Assembly: GCA_963576725.1 (NCBI GenBank)
Contig: OY755238.1
Location: 30,538,145 to 30,602,144 of the forward strand
Direction: 5' to 3'
DNA: 64,000 nucleotides
From: Azorinus chamasolen
Lineage: Eukaryota > Mollusca > Bivalvia > Cardiida > Solecurtidae
Shown here: positions 50,001 to 59,245 of the stretch, in pieces
Layout: each line of letters begins with the position of its first letter
Numbering within the stretch: position 1 is the first letter of the stretch
Made by a program: the position numbers and the translations under genes
Notes under the pieces: generated by a model
Seen by the model: the letters and a program-made list of their open reading frames with translations, nothing else
What the model was told of the DNA's origin: nothing
The model's database searches: none

Positions 50001-53000
50001 CCAGACCCCAGAGGTTCTTCCGTGTATGGAACAAATCGCATTGTTTTTTACACTCCGATCCGGGATTCGAACCACACCGGCGAGAGGCTAAGTGATTGTC
50101 AGTCGAAGACCATAACCACTCAGCCACGGAGGCCCCGTTAGGTTTTACATAATTATCTGCTTTATATCCGCTTTACCGTTCTACTGATGAAAACATTATG
50201 TCTATTCAATGTCTGATTTGTGAACCTTTCACTCACTTCTAATTCGGTCAGCTTTTTGACCGAGTATAAAACAGCTTGGACCCTGATGAGACGCCGAGTT
50301 AAACACGTATTTGCGCGACATTCCCCAGACTTTCTTTTGCTTTCGAGGGATCACCCATTTACAGAATATATGTACTTCACAACAGCAGGTGTTAAGTGCT
50401 TGTGTGGCGGCCGTAAAAAGTCGCCCCGTACTTCATTCTCAGTGTTGTTATATTTTCTGGTCCTTCTGGATCATAAGTTTTAATGTTATTAGTTTTGAAA
50501 ATTGAATACTGCTTAAGCCGGTGCTAGGGGGTGTGAGTAGTGTTGCACTTTTAATTACTACTCATGAACATACTCAATAAAACCGAGTCTGCGATTTTCT
50601 CTTTTTGCATTTCTTCTTTTGCTTTCGAGGGATCACCCATTTTCAGAATATTACATTTTATCGATGGTTGGTTGCATTCGATAATGAAACATTGTATGTT
50701 GAAATTAGAAACGTTAATTAATTCATGAATCGTGTCTTACATTAGGAAATAAAACAATTATTTTTGAGTCATCGTCGTATAAATTGAAATTATAATAAAT
50801 GCAATTAAGTCTCGCTAATACAATGACATAATTGATTAGTATATGAATCTCTAAATGTAGTTGGTTGTTTAATGTAGGGCATTGGTAATACAGAACGCTC
50901 CTATAGAAGCTTATGGCGTAACTTTTGCCCTGTATACAAATGCGGAATTATACTATACTTGTGTGGTCACATTAGAGAGGGTTTACTGTAACAAATTGCG
51001 CAACAACTATAGTCCTACCATAAGTAATAACAAACGAGCTAATACAGATGAACTTGAACTATCTCGAAATTCAAGGGATTATACAGACATCAGAGATTTC
51101 TAATCTGCACAATTTCTCAACTTCACAGCTTAATGCAAGTCTACAAAGTAGTGCCGAAAGCTCATGTATGAGCTTTCAGCAATAGTTTGACCTGCATTAA
51201 GCTGTACAATGTGTGTCGAGATATGCGCAGAGATAGATTGCAGAACAATTGTGCATTGTATATTTTTGAAGGATCGAAATTATACTTGAGTTATCTCGAA
51301 GTTCGAGTTGTCCGAATTCGAGATATCGAAGACCAACTGTATTTAGGTTTCCTTCTTTCATTCATTTCTTTGTTAATCCTTATTCCCCTGAATAATGCAT
51401 TAAGCTTTCACCCGATAAAGTTTCCGGTTCAGGAAGCGGGCAACTCGAACCTCATGTAATCTCAAAGTTAATGTTTGGTTACAGTCTACATGAAAAAAAA
51501 CATGAAAAATGAAAAGATCAGCATTTATCAATTTCTCAATAACTTTGTATAAGGCATCTTTTGCGTTTAAAATCACATTTTAGACGAGAAACTAGGTTCT
51601 TGGATTTAATATACAAATGGAAACCGAGGACATAGGTTCTTATTATACATCGACTGAGATCACCTGATATAATATCGACTAAGATCACATGATATAATGT
51701 CGACTGAGATCACCTGATATAATATCGACTGAGATCACCTATATAATAGAGAGCCTTGGTTTCCTCCGAGAGTCCATGCTGTCAGTTCACCGATGTGTAA
51801 TATTATATAGACACGCGTATTAGTATAAAAACATCGGTTATAAAACTTCTGAGTCTGAGTTCATTCTCAAGTATATGAGGTTGCTCAAAATCAAAACAGC
51901 CAGATATTTCAGAATGATCCCAGACTCAAGCAAACAGTTTAACAACATCGGAACCATGGCAGATACAGACCTCCATACACAAACAGTTTGTTCTCTAAAG
52001 TGTAGCCAGTCCAGTATTTAACACCCTCTTCAAGCTGGGTAGAGCCGATATCCACCGTCAAATTTGCATGAGATGTTATTTCTGGCGTTGCTAGGACACA
52101 TGATTCATTTGCTCCTTGCCAAGGCACGGTTATGTCCCGAATTGCTAATCCCGTGTTCCCTTTAAGGAAAAACAATATGAGTAGCCTACTAAGTAAATTT
52201 TGTAAATTTTGTCTATCTAAAGATATTGAGTGCTACTTTAATTGTATCTATCAAAATATGACGAGCATTAAGTGAATTGTGTTATTCAAATCATTTTTAA
52301 AGCTAATTTAATTATGTCTATCAAAACCGATTATCACTAAGTATGCTTTTCTTTCAAATGGAAATGGATTGTTTAATTTTGTCTATCAAAAATGGAGATC
52401 ATTATGTGAATTCGGTCTATCGCGTATGCATCGTACTTGAAAAGGTAAATTCAGTCCACTGGGTGTGCATCAGAGGAGAGGTCAAGGGTCAATCGGGTTC
52501 GATGTGTTTATTCTATGCTTACAACTGTTAAAATAATCTTGACAACAACGGCTGCTAAATTATTGTCTAGGGAAGACTAACAAAATCGGTAACCGGTGAA
52601 ACCTGCCTATCGAAAACTCATATAAAGTGTTTTGGAAACAAATCAGCTTGTAACCAGCTCTATCATACAGACCAGAACTATCTCTGCAACAAATGCGCTT
52701 TTACTTTCTACCCGGATGTTCATACACAGACGATTATCACCATTGTAACGGCACCATCAGCGAAGCCAGAACAAGTGAAATGTTTGACTATTTTCTGAAA
52801 CGAGGCATACGCTTCGTTCACATGAGGTACCTAAATTACCTGATGTTCAAATTTTTGTTCAGAAAATAGAATTTCAATTCTAGCTGTTTCAGAAACCCAC
52901 TTAGACAGTTCAGTTACAGATAACGAAATTGCACTTCAAGGATACGACATCATGTGTAGAGACAGAGATAGGCATGGTGGTGGAGTTGTCATTTACATCA

Positions 53001-55682
53001 ACAGTGACTTAGCCTTTTCTGAAAGAAATGGTTTATATCAGGATAATTTAGAACTTTGTTGTGTTGAAATTCTTCTTCCAAAAACGAAACCTATTATTTT
53101 TTTGATGCTGCTATAGACCGCCAAAGCAAACGGACTTTTGTGAACCTTTTGATTTATTTTTATCCAAACTAAGATCTGATTTGGAATGGTAATTTATGGG
53201 ATATTTTAACCCTTGTTTTAAAAAGAAAAACGAGTTGTATAAAAAGATACTAGAAGTTCTTTACATGGTTGATCTGAAACAAAATATCAAAACTCCTACT
53301 CGTAATATTCCAACTTGTTCTAGTATTATTGATCTCATTTTTGTTGTCACCAATATCAAATATATCAAAGTGGTACTTTACCATTTGACATTAGTGACCA
53401 CTTATTTGATTTTATGAAAAACTGTAAAGTGTCAGTTTCAAACCAGTAATTATACGTATATAAGATCACTTAAAATTATTCAAAAACAAAATCATTGAAA
53501 GCTGAAAAATGCAACATGGGATACTTTTTTCACAGCTTCAACAGTTGACGATGCACAGACTGAATGCATATCTGTTTTCCTCGAGTTATGGAATGACGTT
53601 GCTCCCATGGAAAACGTTCGTCTCAAACAAAAGACTGAACCATGGATGTCTTCTGAAATCCTCTCATTAATCAAGCGAAGGGATACTTATCTTTACTATT
53701 TTAAGACAAATAAGAAAAAAGAAAATCATACGTCTTTTTGTAACTTGAGAAACAAGTTTCAAAGAGAAATTAAAGAAGCAAAATATGAGTATTTAACCTA
53801 CAAAATTGAAGAAAACAAAAATAGGTCTAAATCTCTCTGGAAATAGTTTAAATCGTTGGGATACAGTAATAAGACTAAACGTTCTCCTAATGCAGTTCTG
53901 AAGCTCGATGAAGAATTTTGCTTTAATGGGGAAAATATAGCGAACCATTTTAATACATTCTTTACGACTGTTGTTTTTAAAGAGTTATGTTCTTTAAATA
54001 GTACAAAAACCATTGGTGTAGATAATGTTCCAACAATATTCATCAAAGATGGTGCAACATTTTTAAACTATCCTATAACTTTCATCATCAATCAATCAAT
54101 TCCTGATAGAAATATAACATGTGAATTACAATCTATCAGAGCTAAACCCCTTTTGAAGAACAACTTTCATACAGAAGTAGGCAACGTTAGGACTGTCAGC
54201 ATTCTTTGTATTGTATCATGTTATTCATAAAAAGCTTGGAACTGAATTAGAAAACTGTAGCAAGTGGCTTATTGTCAATAGGTTATCCCTACCTCTAGGA
54301 AAAACTGAATGTATTTTATTTGTTGGGAAAAGAAAAGTAAACAAGATCAAGGATTTCTGTACAATGTAACAATCATGTAATTAAATCTAAAAGCTCTGTT
54401 AAATATTTAGGCCATATGTTAGATAATACTCTGTCAGGAAGTTCTTGTGTATTGGATATGATAAAAAAGGTAAATTCAAAACTGAAGTTCGTTTTATAGG
54501 AATAATGATGTTCTCGATTCTAAAACAAGAAATACTCTTTGTGTTTCTCTTACACAATGTTATTTTGACTAAGTTATCAGATTTATTTTAAATAAAAATC
54601 CGCGATTCTCTGTTACAAATGAACTTTTTATGGAACTTGGCATTTTAAACGCAGATGACCGAGTCAAACAACTGGTATGTTCATAACATTTATAATGATC
54701 ACTGTCCATCCTATTATGAAAATATATTTTACTAAAACTGCATATGTACATTCATACAACACAAGGAAAAGTGAGTCTAATTTCCATAAAAGTAAAGGTA
54801 AAATAAATAATGTGTTATTCTCAACTTTCTACTTTAACAGCAAGAACATTTAGAATTCATTTCCAGAGAAAGTGCAGTTTGTAAAGAAAACACAAGAAGT
54901 TCAAAAATGAAATTAAAAATGTTTTAACTGGGAAAGTATTAGGTGTTCATACCTAATTTTAAACTACATGTATATTAATGTTGACCAAATACTATAAAAT
55001 AGGCGTTTTGTAATTTTTGAAAACGAACATCCTTTATTTCAAATAAATTTTATTTTTCAACTGAACCATATTTACTTTCATTTTTTTCTAAGATGTTTTA
55101 AGTATTTCTTCTAATTTCAGGACCCAAGTGGAAATAAGTTTCAGGACTTTTCTGGGCTTTCCCAGCATCGGCATACTCTTCCAAGTCATGACCAAAGTCA
55201 ACTGTTTGTCTTTTAGGATGGGGATGGAATAAGGGTGAGGTTGGGCGCCCATAAACCGGTTTAAACCCCCGGTGACTTTTGTCACTGACCGTTCCAAGGC
55301 GGCACTTCCATCTTCCTCCTATTGTATGTTTGTTTTGTCTTTGTGCGTCTCTTGTTGTTTGTTCTACCTATGTACATTTGCTGTTTCCTTGTGTTGCTGT
55401 TCGGGCGAGTGTTTGTTCTGTATGTGGTGTTTCCTGCATGACTCATTTTTGTACTTTTAGATCTATATTTTATAATCATCATTTTAACATAATATACCAT
55501 ATTATTGGGTCAAACTTTACTACTGTAATATTTCAATATAAATGATTAAACACTTCGTCTATATAATATTTATACGGAAATCATTTCAATTTTTGATTGT
55601 ACCATATTTTTAAGTATGCCGTTTTTATGTATTAATATCTTGTAAATTGTATGCAAATTTAGATGCTAAATAAATCTATCTA

Positions 55683-55717
<35 letters not shown>

Positions 55718-57740
55718 ATAACATACTTGAAATAACATTTTGTCCATTTGAAATATTTCATATCAGTATTTAATACTTTGGATCCGGACATGATACGAAG
55801 TTAAGACTCATTATTTCAAAAACCACCGATATGGTATGATTTGAATAGATTTATGCTAAGGCTCACCCAGCCGAAAGAAAACAAAACACTCCGCTAAAGT
55901 TTGGATCTGGCGCAAGCACGACTACTTCCGATTCGATAAAACTTTCGATGAACTATACACCGAGTGTCAATTCTGGGTATTTTAAAACAGATTGTAGCTT
56001 AATGCAGGACGAAATCGATTCAAAACTCTCCGATATGATCTTCCTGTGTCACTTTATCCTGAATTAAACCACCGGTGTCTCTTTTTTCTTTAACTCATTC
56101 CCTGTTTTATATCTATCCTACATTTCAATATCTACTGAATATCTAAAAAAATAGTTATAATAATGAAATATGGACGGTGAAACATTGTAACCATTTAGAA
56201 ATTAAAGAAACAGATCTGTCAAATTGCTTAAGCAAACCGTGCAGACCCTTATCAGTTGACTTCTATAGGAGCCGTCTGTTCTGGGTCTACTATATGTGAT
56301 GATGAACGAAAACACGTTTATATGAAGGAAAGGATTAAAACAGAGAAGTTGGATTAATCTGACATTAACATGAATTTATGGAGTAAATGGTTAAACCTTT
56401 ACTTCCTGAATATTCATATTAGTCATGATGACACCATGTATGACACATCAGCTTATATTTTAAAATGGTATCTAAGCAAAGTGGTGTTTGACCATGGAAA
56501 ACCATGTATAATCGCATCTATAATTATAAGTTCATAAACAAACAGAATAAACACTGACTAGACAGCTGGAAACAGAAACTGATTAATCACGATATATACT
56601 GTGTTTGCAAGACGCCAGAAAGGGTAACAGTAGAATGCGTAACAGCTTATTTAATCAACATAGCCTATGGGTGGACATATTTACAAGAATAGGAGCATTC
56701 TGTATCCCCTTTGTCCTGCATTAAACTGCCACCTGTGTTATAAATCCTGATTTTGACATCGTTTAATATGCACTTTAGACAGGTTCTTCTGTACAGCTAT
56801 TTTTGGTGGTAACATAGATCCTCAGTATGGAAAATTAATCATTTCCATTATGTAAACTCATTTTAACGCATTGCTAACAGAGTAGTACCAGATTAAACGG
56901 CTCCTATTTATAGATATGTATCAATATATTTTGTTAAAGCAGACACATTCCTTGGAAAGTTTACATTATATATCTTCGTAGGTAATAAATATTCACAATC
57001 TCATGTTTTCTTACATGAATATTGAACAGGGAAAGGGTTAACAAGTGGTTCAGATAATTACATTAACACTCAACCTGCTCGCATCTTCAATCGACTTGGA
57101 TTCAGATAAGGCAAGTTAGAATCAGAATCCTAATATGAGTAAGGGATCAATCTGTTTGACACTCGGTCATTAGTTTTCTCAAACGTTTGATCGAGTTGTA
57201 CAAAAAATATTATCGACCTATTTTGACCAATTGCGATTAATTATATATAGGCAAATGATATCGGGATTTTCGATATAAAGTTCATGCATTTTTTTTCATT
57301 GTTTTTTCGATATTTATTAATTTTCTTGCTATATACATGTACTTCTTTTCAGCATATAGAAATGCTTCATGTATTTTTAAGCATTTTGGAAATGCGTTGC
57401 AAGCTGAGACTATCACTCGAACTTTTAGACTGCTGCACAGATAACTTATAAACAATAATTAACACATTATTTTTTCTCCCAGTACAACTTAACGAATCTA
57501 AGCTATAATCAGTTTTCCTACCAAAAATGCAATTAGGAATTCCAACAGTTTGGAACCTGATGAGACGCTGAGTAGATGGGCATGTCATTTGGATCCAAAC
57601 TGTTCGCAGAGGTAACTACACATCAGTCCGCAGCAGATTTAAGGTGAAATTTTATCTAAGCGTTATTGTTTCGCGTATACCGTACCTGCAAATGCTGATG
57701 TCACCAGTATTATACGTACAATCCAGATCATCTTCGCCAT
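31512..57740 (-). CDS. Gene B: single-pass lectin-like/WSC receptor, 10 exons, 541 aa
   Basis: Spliced coding model: 57686-57740, 51971-52159, 49511-49623, 48191-48320, 39627-39767, 38516-38683, 35917-36018, 35086-35223, 33889-33961, 31512-32028. They total 1626 nt and read open from ATG to TAA, with GT-AG introns and matching phases. Exons 1-7 and 9 have exactly the gene A lengths; only the stalk (138 versus 114 nt) and tail (517 versus 496 nt) differ. Predicted order: signal peptide, lectin-like half, WSC, lectin-like half, second lectin-like domain, stalk, membrane helix, tyrosine-rich tail. It lies upstream of gene A on the same strand, so the pair is a tandem duplication. Introns 1, 2 and 4 hold a decayed LINE, a SINE and a nearly complete LINE. 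A recognition role at the cell surface is inferred from domain types. Confidence 0.86.
33889..33961 (-). CDS. Gene B exon 9: transmembrane helix
   Basis: 73 nt, phase 1 to 2, acceptor TCATTGTAG, donor GTACGA. It encodes LVLYISIPG...SIAFICC followed by KKR across the junction. Confidence 0.82.
35086..35223 (-). CDS. Gene B exon 8: Thr-rich juxtamembrane stalk
   Basis: 138 nt, phase 1 to 1, acceptor AAACCTAG, donor GTAAGT. It is a Thr/Ser/Pro-rich stalk (MSTELTTVSTLPNKP, LISTTPA) with a charged end (NEHHDKAKETVK). It is eight codons longer than in gene A. Confidence 0.8.
35917..36018 (-). CDS. Gene B exon 7: second half of lectin-like domain 2
   Basis: 102 nt, phase 1 to 1, acceptor GCTATTTAG, donor GTGAGT. 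It encodes LYGYVIQRHGAIALEF...TFKVLCA, keeping only the terminal lectin cysteine, as in gene A. Confidence 0.8.
37925..38491 (+). mobile_element. Foldback element with tandem-repeat arms (gene B intron 6)
   Basis: The left arm starts GGGTCAAAAGGCCCCATACC and repeats CCCCATACCAAAAAGG about four times. The right arm carries the complement (TGGTATGGGCCTTTTTGG...) and ends in TTTTTTGACCC. Confidence 0.75.
38516..38683 (-). CDS. Gene B exon 6: first half of lectin-like domain 2
   Basis: 168 nt, phase 1 to 1, acceptor TTTTTCAG, donor GTAAGT. It encodes YTWGFSCNYC and DGLVWTGMFLSKNVIRK. It has one more cysteine than gene A (SCNYC versus SYNYC). A foldback repeat (37925-38491) ends about 25 bp beyond the donor. 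Confidence 0.8.
39627..39767 (-). CDS. Gene B exon 5: second half of lectin-like domain 1
   Basis: 141 nt, phase 1 to 1, acceptor CGTTTCAG, donor GTAAGG. It encodes GDSCVAFDLKNRSLVLEDC then KLRAMC, the C-terminal cysteine set of a C-type lectin fold. Intron 4 upstream is about 8.4 kb, against about 1.1 kb in gene A, mostly from the LINE insertion. Confidence 0.82.
41100..41234 (+). repeat. Long GC-rich palindrome 1 (gene B intron 4)
   Basis: About 135 bp, stem CGGGCAATGACATCTGCAGT / ACTGCAGATGTGATTGCCCG, continuing to CCCGAGGGAC. The outer ends TTAATAC and GTATTAA are complementary, so TTAA edges are possible. Confidence 0.75.
41783..41937 (+). repeat. Long GC-rich palindrome 2 (gene B intron 4)
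   Basis: About 155 bp, stem AATCAAGCATGGGATTTTGT with its near-complement, then GGTTGGTCTGTTC / GAACAGACCAACC toward the loop. Confidence 0.75.
42960..43398 (+). mobile_element. Foldback element with about 90-bp inverted ends (gene B intron 4)
   Basis: Left part GCAAAATGCGATATGCTTTT, GCCAATTGTGTAAATTGCTA; the right part is its complement (TAGCAATTTACACAATTGGC ...). Outer ends show GGAATTCCATT versus GCGTTCCATA. Confidence 0.65.
44011..44064 (+). repeat. AG-rich microsatellite at the LINE 3' end
   Basis: Interrupted (GA)n runs lie immediately 3' (minus strand sense) of the LINE coding region. Confidence 0.8.
44170..46977 (-). CDS. LINE ORF, 3' part: endonuclease C-terminus and reverse transcriptase
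   Basis: 935 codons, uninterrupted. It begins with the rest of the endonuclease ([11 protein letters not shown] about residues 18-28, ISDHSATF about 82-89). Reverse transcriptase motifs follow: [23 protein letters not shown] (motif A), [20 protein letters not shown] (B), [11 protein letters not shown] (C, catalytic FADD), NKTEAMLF (D) and HLGVTLN. The C terminus has a cysteine/histidine cluster ([17 protein letters not shown]). The long intact frame indicates recent insertion. The upstream ORF (46974-47603) is its natural N terminus. Confidence 0.92.
   Translation of the reverse strand: [935 protein letters not shown]
46974..47603 (-). CDS. LINE ORF, 5' part: 2A-like leader and endonuclease N-terminus
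   Basis: 209 codons. Residues 1-80 form a hydrophobic, leader-like region ending in LEAGDVETNPGP at 47355-47390, the 2A ribosome-skipping consensus D-V-E-x-N-P-G-P. Then comes the first half of an APE endonuclease: LHSNIRSIRNK, FTETHLD (catalytic Glu) and HGGGILVYVSSG. The frame ends at TGA 46974-46976, overlapping the ATG of the next frame (ATGA). The stop follows a run of six T in the heptamer T TTT TTA. One lost T, or -1 frameshifting, explains the split. Several internal Met codons could start translation. Confidence 0.85.
   Translation of the reverse strand: MGNDLNSWRCSIGLYHGRVYISYRYMKVQMKLTFVLYNTLLRLLVVVFKVLTFCKASITNVHFYYILLLLILEAGDVETNPGPVTPDLIKPSCLSVLHSNIRSIRNKIDFIREHFTDFDILCFTETHLDMAVPDDCLIISNEYDAHYRKDRTNHGGGILVYVSSGVIHKRLVDLEQFCTESLWISVRVKKELYLIGTFYSPKTSDSDFL
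47355..47390 (-). other. 2A-like ribosome-skipping motif
   Basis: LEAGDVETNPGP is encoded here; the final G-P junction is GGC CCA at 47355-47360. 2A-like peptides at the N terminus of APE-type non-LTR elements are known from molluscs, echinoderms and other invertebrates. A run of hydrophobic residues (LLLLI) precedes it. Confidence 0.85.
47726..47783 (+). repeat. 19-bp tandem repeat, 3 copies, upstream of the LINE
   Basis: AGTTTATCTACAAATAGAG three times in a row, with small changes in the third copy. Confidence 0.85.
47935..48222 (-). repeat. 39-bp tandem array at the exon 4 donor (gene B)
   Basis: This is the paralogous array of about seven units of GGGAACCAGTCTGTGTCCAT-type sequence with GTATGT donors. 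The third unit has an in-frame TGA and later units carry indels, so beyond the first one or two donors it is not usable for coding. Confidence 0.8.
48191..48320 (-). CDS. Gene B exon 4: C-terminal half of WSC domain
   Basis: 130 nt, phase 0 to 1, acceptor ATTATAG, donor AGCG|GTATGT. It encodes RCYSFES, DCDIPCMQ and RCGGNQSVSMFS. The donor end founds a 39-bp array continuing to about 47935; here an in-frame TGA in the array blocks reading beyond the first two or three units. Confidence 0.82.
49123..49308 (+). repeat. 15-bp tandem repeat (gene B intron 3)
   Basis: About 12 units of AGAGCAACAGATAAC with A/T variants. The open frames on both strands are by-products of the 15-bp period. Confidence 0.85.
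49511..49623 (-). CDS. Gene B exon 3: N-terminal half of WSC domain
   Basis: 113 nt, phase 1 to 0, acceptor TTTCCCAG, donor GTAATA. It encodes GCSRGTDV, NSSIF, GLCYSACGTDVFGVK. All three cysteines expected in this half are present, unlike gene A. Confidence 0.82.
49962..50138 (-). mobile_element. tRNA-derived SINE (gene B intron 2)
   Basis: The minus strand starts GGGGCCTCCGTGGCTGAGTG with Pol III box A (TGGCTGAGTGG, 50116-50126) and a perfect box B (GGTTCGAATCC, 50063-50073). About 90 bp of unrelated tail follows. Both sides carry AGGTTTTAC, a 9-bp target-site duplication. The corresponding site in gene A (about 13987-13998) has a single AGGTTTTAC and no SINE. Confidence 0.85.
50336..50655 (+). 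repeat. About 280-bp dispersed monomer (gene B intron 2)
   Basis: One full monomer between two GGATCACCCATTTTCAGAAT boundary repeats, containing ACTACTCATGAACA and CGTACTTCATTCTCAG. Confidence 0.7.
51651..51748 (+). repeat. 25-bp tandem repeat, 4 copies, near gene B exon 2 donor
   Basis: Units of CGACTGAGATCACCTGATAT + AATAT; absent at the matching place in gene A. Confidence 0.85.
51971..52159 (-). CDS. Gene B exon 2: first half of lectin-like domain 1
   Basis: 189 nt, phase 1 to 1, acceptor CCTTAAAG, donor GTCTGT. It carries PWQGANESC and VKYWTGYTLENKLFVY, aligning without gaps to gene A exon 2. Confidence 0.82.
52850..55060 (+). pseudogene. Decayed APE-type LINE with internal deletion (gene B intron 1)
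   Basis: Fragments in plus-strand order: endonuclease (ILAVSETHLDSS, RHGGGVVIYINSD), PTR/SSIIDLIFVVTN at 53290-53350, a linker (MENVRLKQKTEPWMSSEI, 53607-53846), then RT N-terminal pieces (VDNVPTIFIKDGATFLNYPI, 54018-54075). The palm core (FADD region) is missing, and RT tail pieces resume at about 54240 (WLIVNRLSLPLGKTECILF). Many stops and frameshifts mark it as dead. Confidence 0.8.
55060..55720 (+). mobile_element. LINE 3' tail or SINE-like unit ending in (TATC)n
   Basis: A segment with a conserved-looking core (GGGCGCCCATAAACCGGTTT at about 55240) ends with AATAAA and a (CTAT)n run at 55677-55720, a common 3' signature of mollusc retroposons. It could be the 3' UTR of the LINE before it or a separate SINE. 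Confidence 0.5.
57686..57740 (-). CDS. Gene B exon 1: start codon and signal peptide
   Basis: ATG at 57740-57738 opens MAKMIWIVRIILVTSAFA, with donor GTACGG in phase 1. Like gene A it has the IWIV...LVTSAF core and Gly at the junction. An Arg sits in the hydrophobic core, making this signal weaker on paper than that of gene A. Confidence 0.8.
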
Positions 57741-58400
57741 CGCAGCTGTGTTGTTAGCATTCAACCACGTTGATACGCATATTAACGCTTTGCAAGCAGA
57801 TTAGACAATGTTTACACAATGCAAAGTTTACGTGACCGTTCATGATTCATAAATTTACCTCATATAGACGCCTTTTGATGCCTTGCAAACAGAGCAGACT
57901 CAGATCAGATGGTCCCTGTAGAAGTCGTCTGATCGGGGTCTTGCTCTGTTTACCTTTATTGCATAATATAGACTTGGTTCTGTGTTTACTGCCATACCTT
58001 AAAAACTCCCAGTGTTCTTGTTCCGTTATAAAAATGTAGCATATTAATATCCATGCTTATTAATATTCATGATTATTTTACATGACTGCTCATGAAGTCA
58101 AGTGTTACCATATCACTGTACAATTAATCACACAAGAATGAAACGATCTGCATATATCCGCTTCAAGAAGAATGGTGATCAAATACATTATCTTTATTAA
58201 ATAACCAGTTTTGGTATGCAAATGTATACTTAAAAAGAAAATACGACAGTGATCTGATTGTTCTTTTAAGCTTTCTCCGGAAATTAGCACTTGGAGTTGA
58301 AAAGTGTCAAAGTAATACAAGGAAAACTTTCCACATCCCTATTCAAAGATGACTAGTGCAGCTAAACGCTTTTTACATATATCAAGGCTACATAATGATA

Positions 58401-58762
58401 CAGTGCTCCCTCTCTACAACGACACCCTTTGGGATACGACAATTGTATGTGTTGTTCAGAGGGAGTTGTTATAGGGAGGGAAAATCAAACATAATAAGCT
58501 TGTTTGCAGAACTAAAACTATTTTGAGAACTAAAACCATTATGCCTCAATCAAACCCTATGTTGTGACCTCTCTTTAGAATCGTCACAAAGTGACAAAGT
58601 GACGATTCTAAAGAGTGGTCAAAACATAGAATTTGATGGAGGCATAAAGAAAATACGATGGAAAAAGTTGTTTCTGGAGCCTTTTTGTTTCGGAAACAGT
58701 GTCATGCGTTGTTGTAAGGAGGGAATCGTTATTGAGAGGGCCGTTGAAGGGAGGGAGCACTG
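58401..58762 (+). mobile_element. TA-flanked MITE, 362 bp, second copy
   Basis: Same length, ends and inner palindrome as 22436-22797, at a non-homologous place. Confidence 0.8.
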
Positions 58763-58857
58763 TACGGCTAAAATAAACGATAGATTATTTCCTGTACCTT
58801 GGCTAGATATGGTAGAGTTAAGGTTTATTCTTTCTATATGAAACCCGAACTTGATAT

Positions 58858-59245
58858 GAATTTTTGTAGTGAAAAGAACGCTGTAGCCTGTGTTACATTA
58901 TAGAGAACAAAACACAATATTGTCGATGTGATATTGTCGAGAAAACAATATAACTCGTGTGATACTGTTGAGAAAGCAACAAATCAGACTATTGCATATT
59001 GTAGAGAAAACCACAATTCAGACTATGCTATAAAATAGAGAAAACATTTAGCCCGTGTTATACTGTAGAGAAAGCAACACTTGAGCCAAGGATATATAGA
59101 GACAACCATTTAGCTCGTGTGAAACTGTAGAGAAAGCAACAATTCAGACTTAGTGATATCGTAGAGACATCACCAATTCAGCAACAACAATTAAGCCCAT
59201 ATGACACTGTCGAGAGAACAGCAGTTTAGCCCATGTGATAAAAAC
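58858..59245 (+). repeat. Degenerate tandem repeats 1.1-1.5 kb upstream of gene B
   Basis: Units contain TGTAGAGAAA(G/A)CAACAATTCA, homologous to the array at 20115-20395. Confidence 0.65.

Noticed and set aside
50050..50138. Functional tRNA gene on the minus strand
   Set aside because: Boxes A and B are present, but the acceptor arm does not close, and it has an unrelated tail and target duplications, so it is a SINE.
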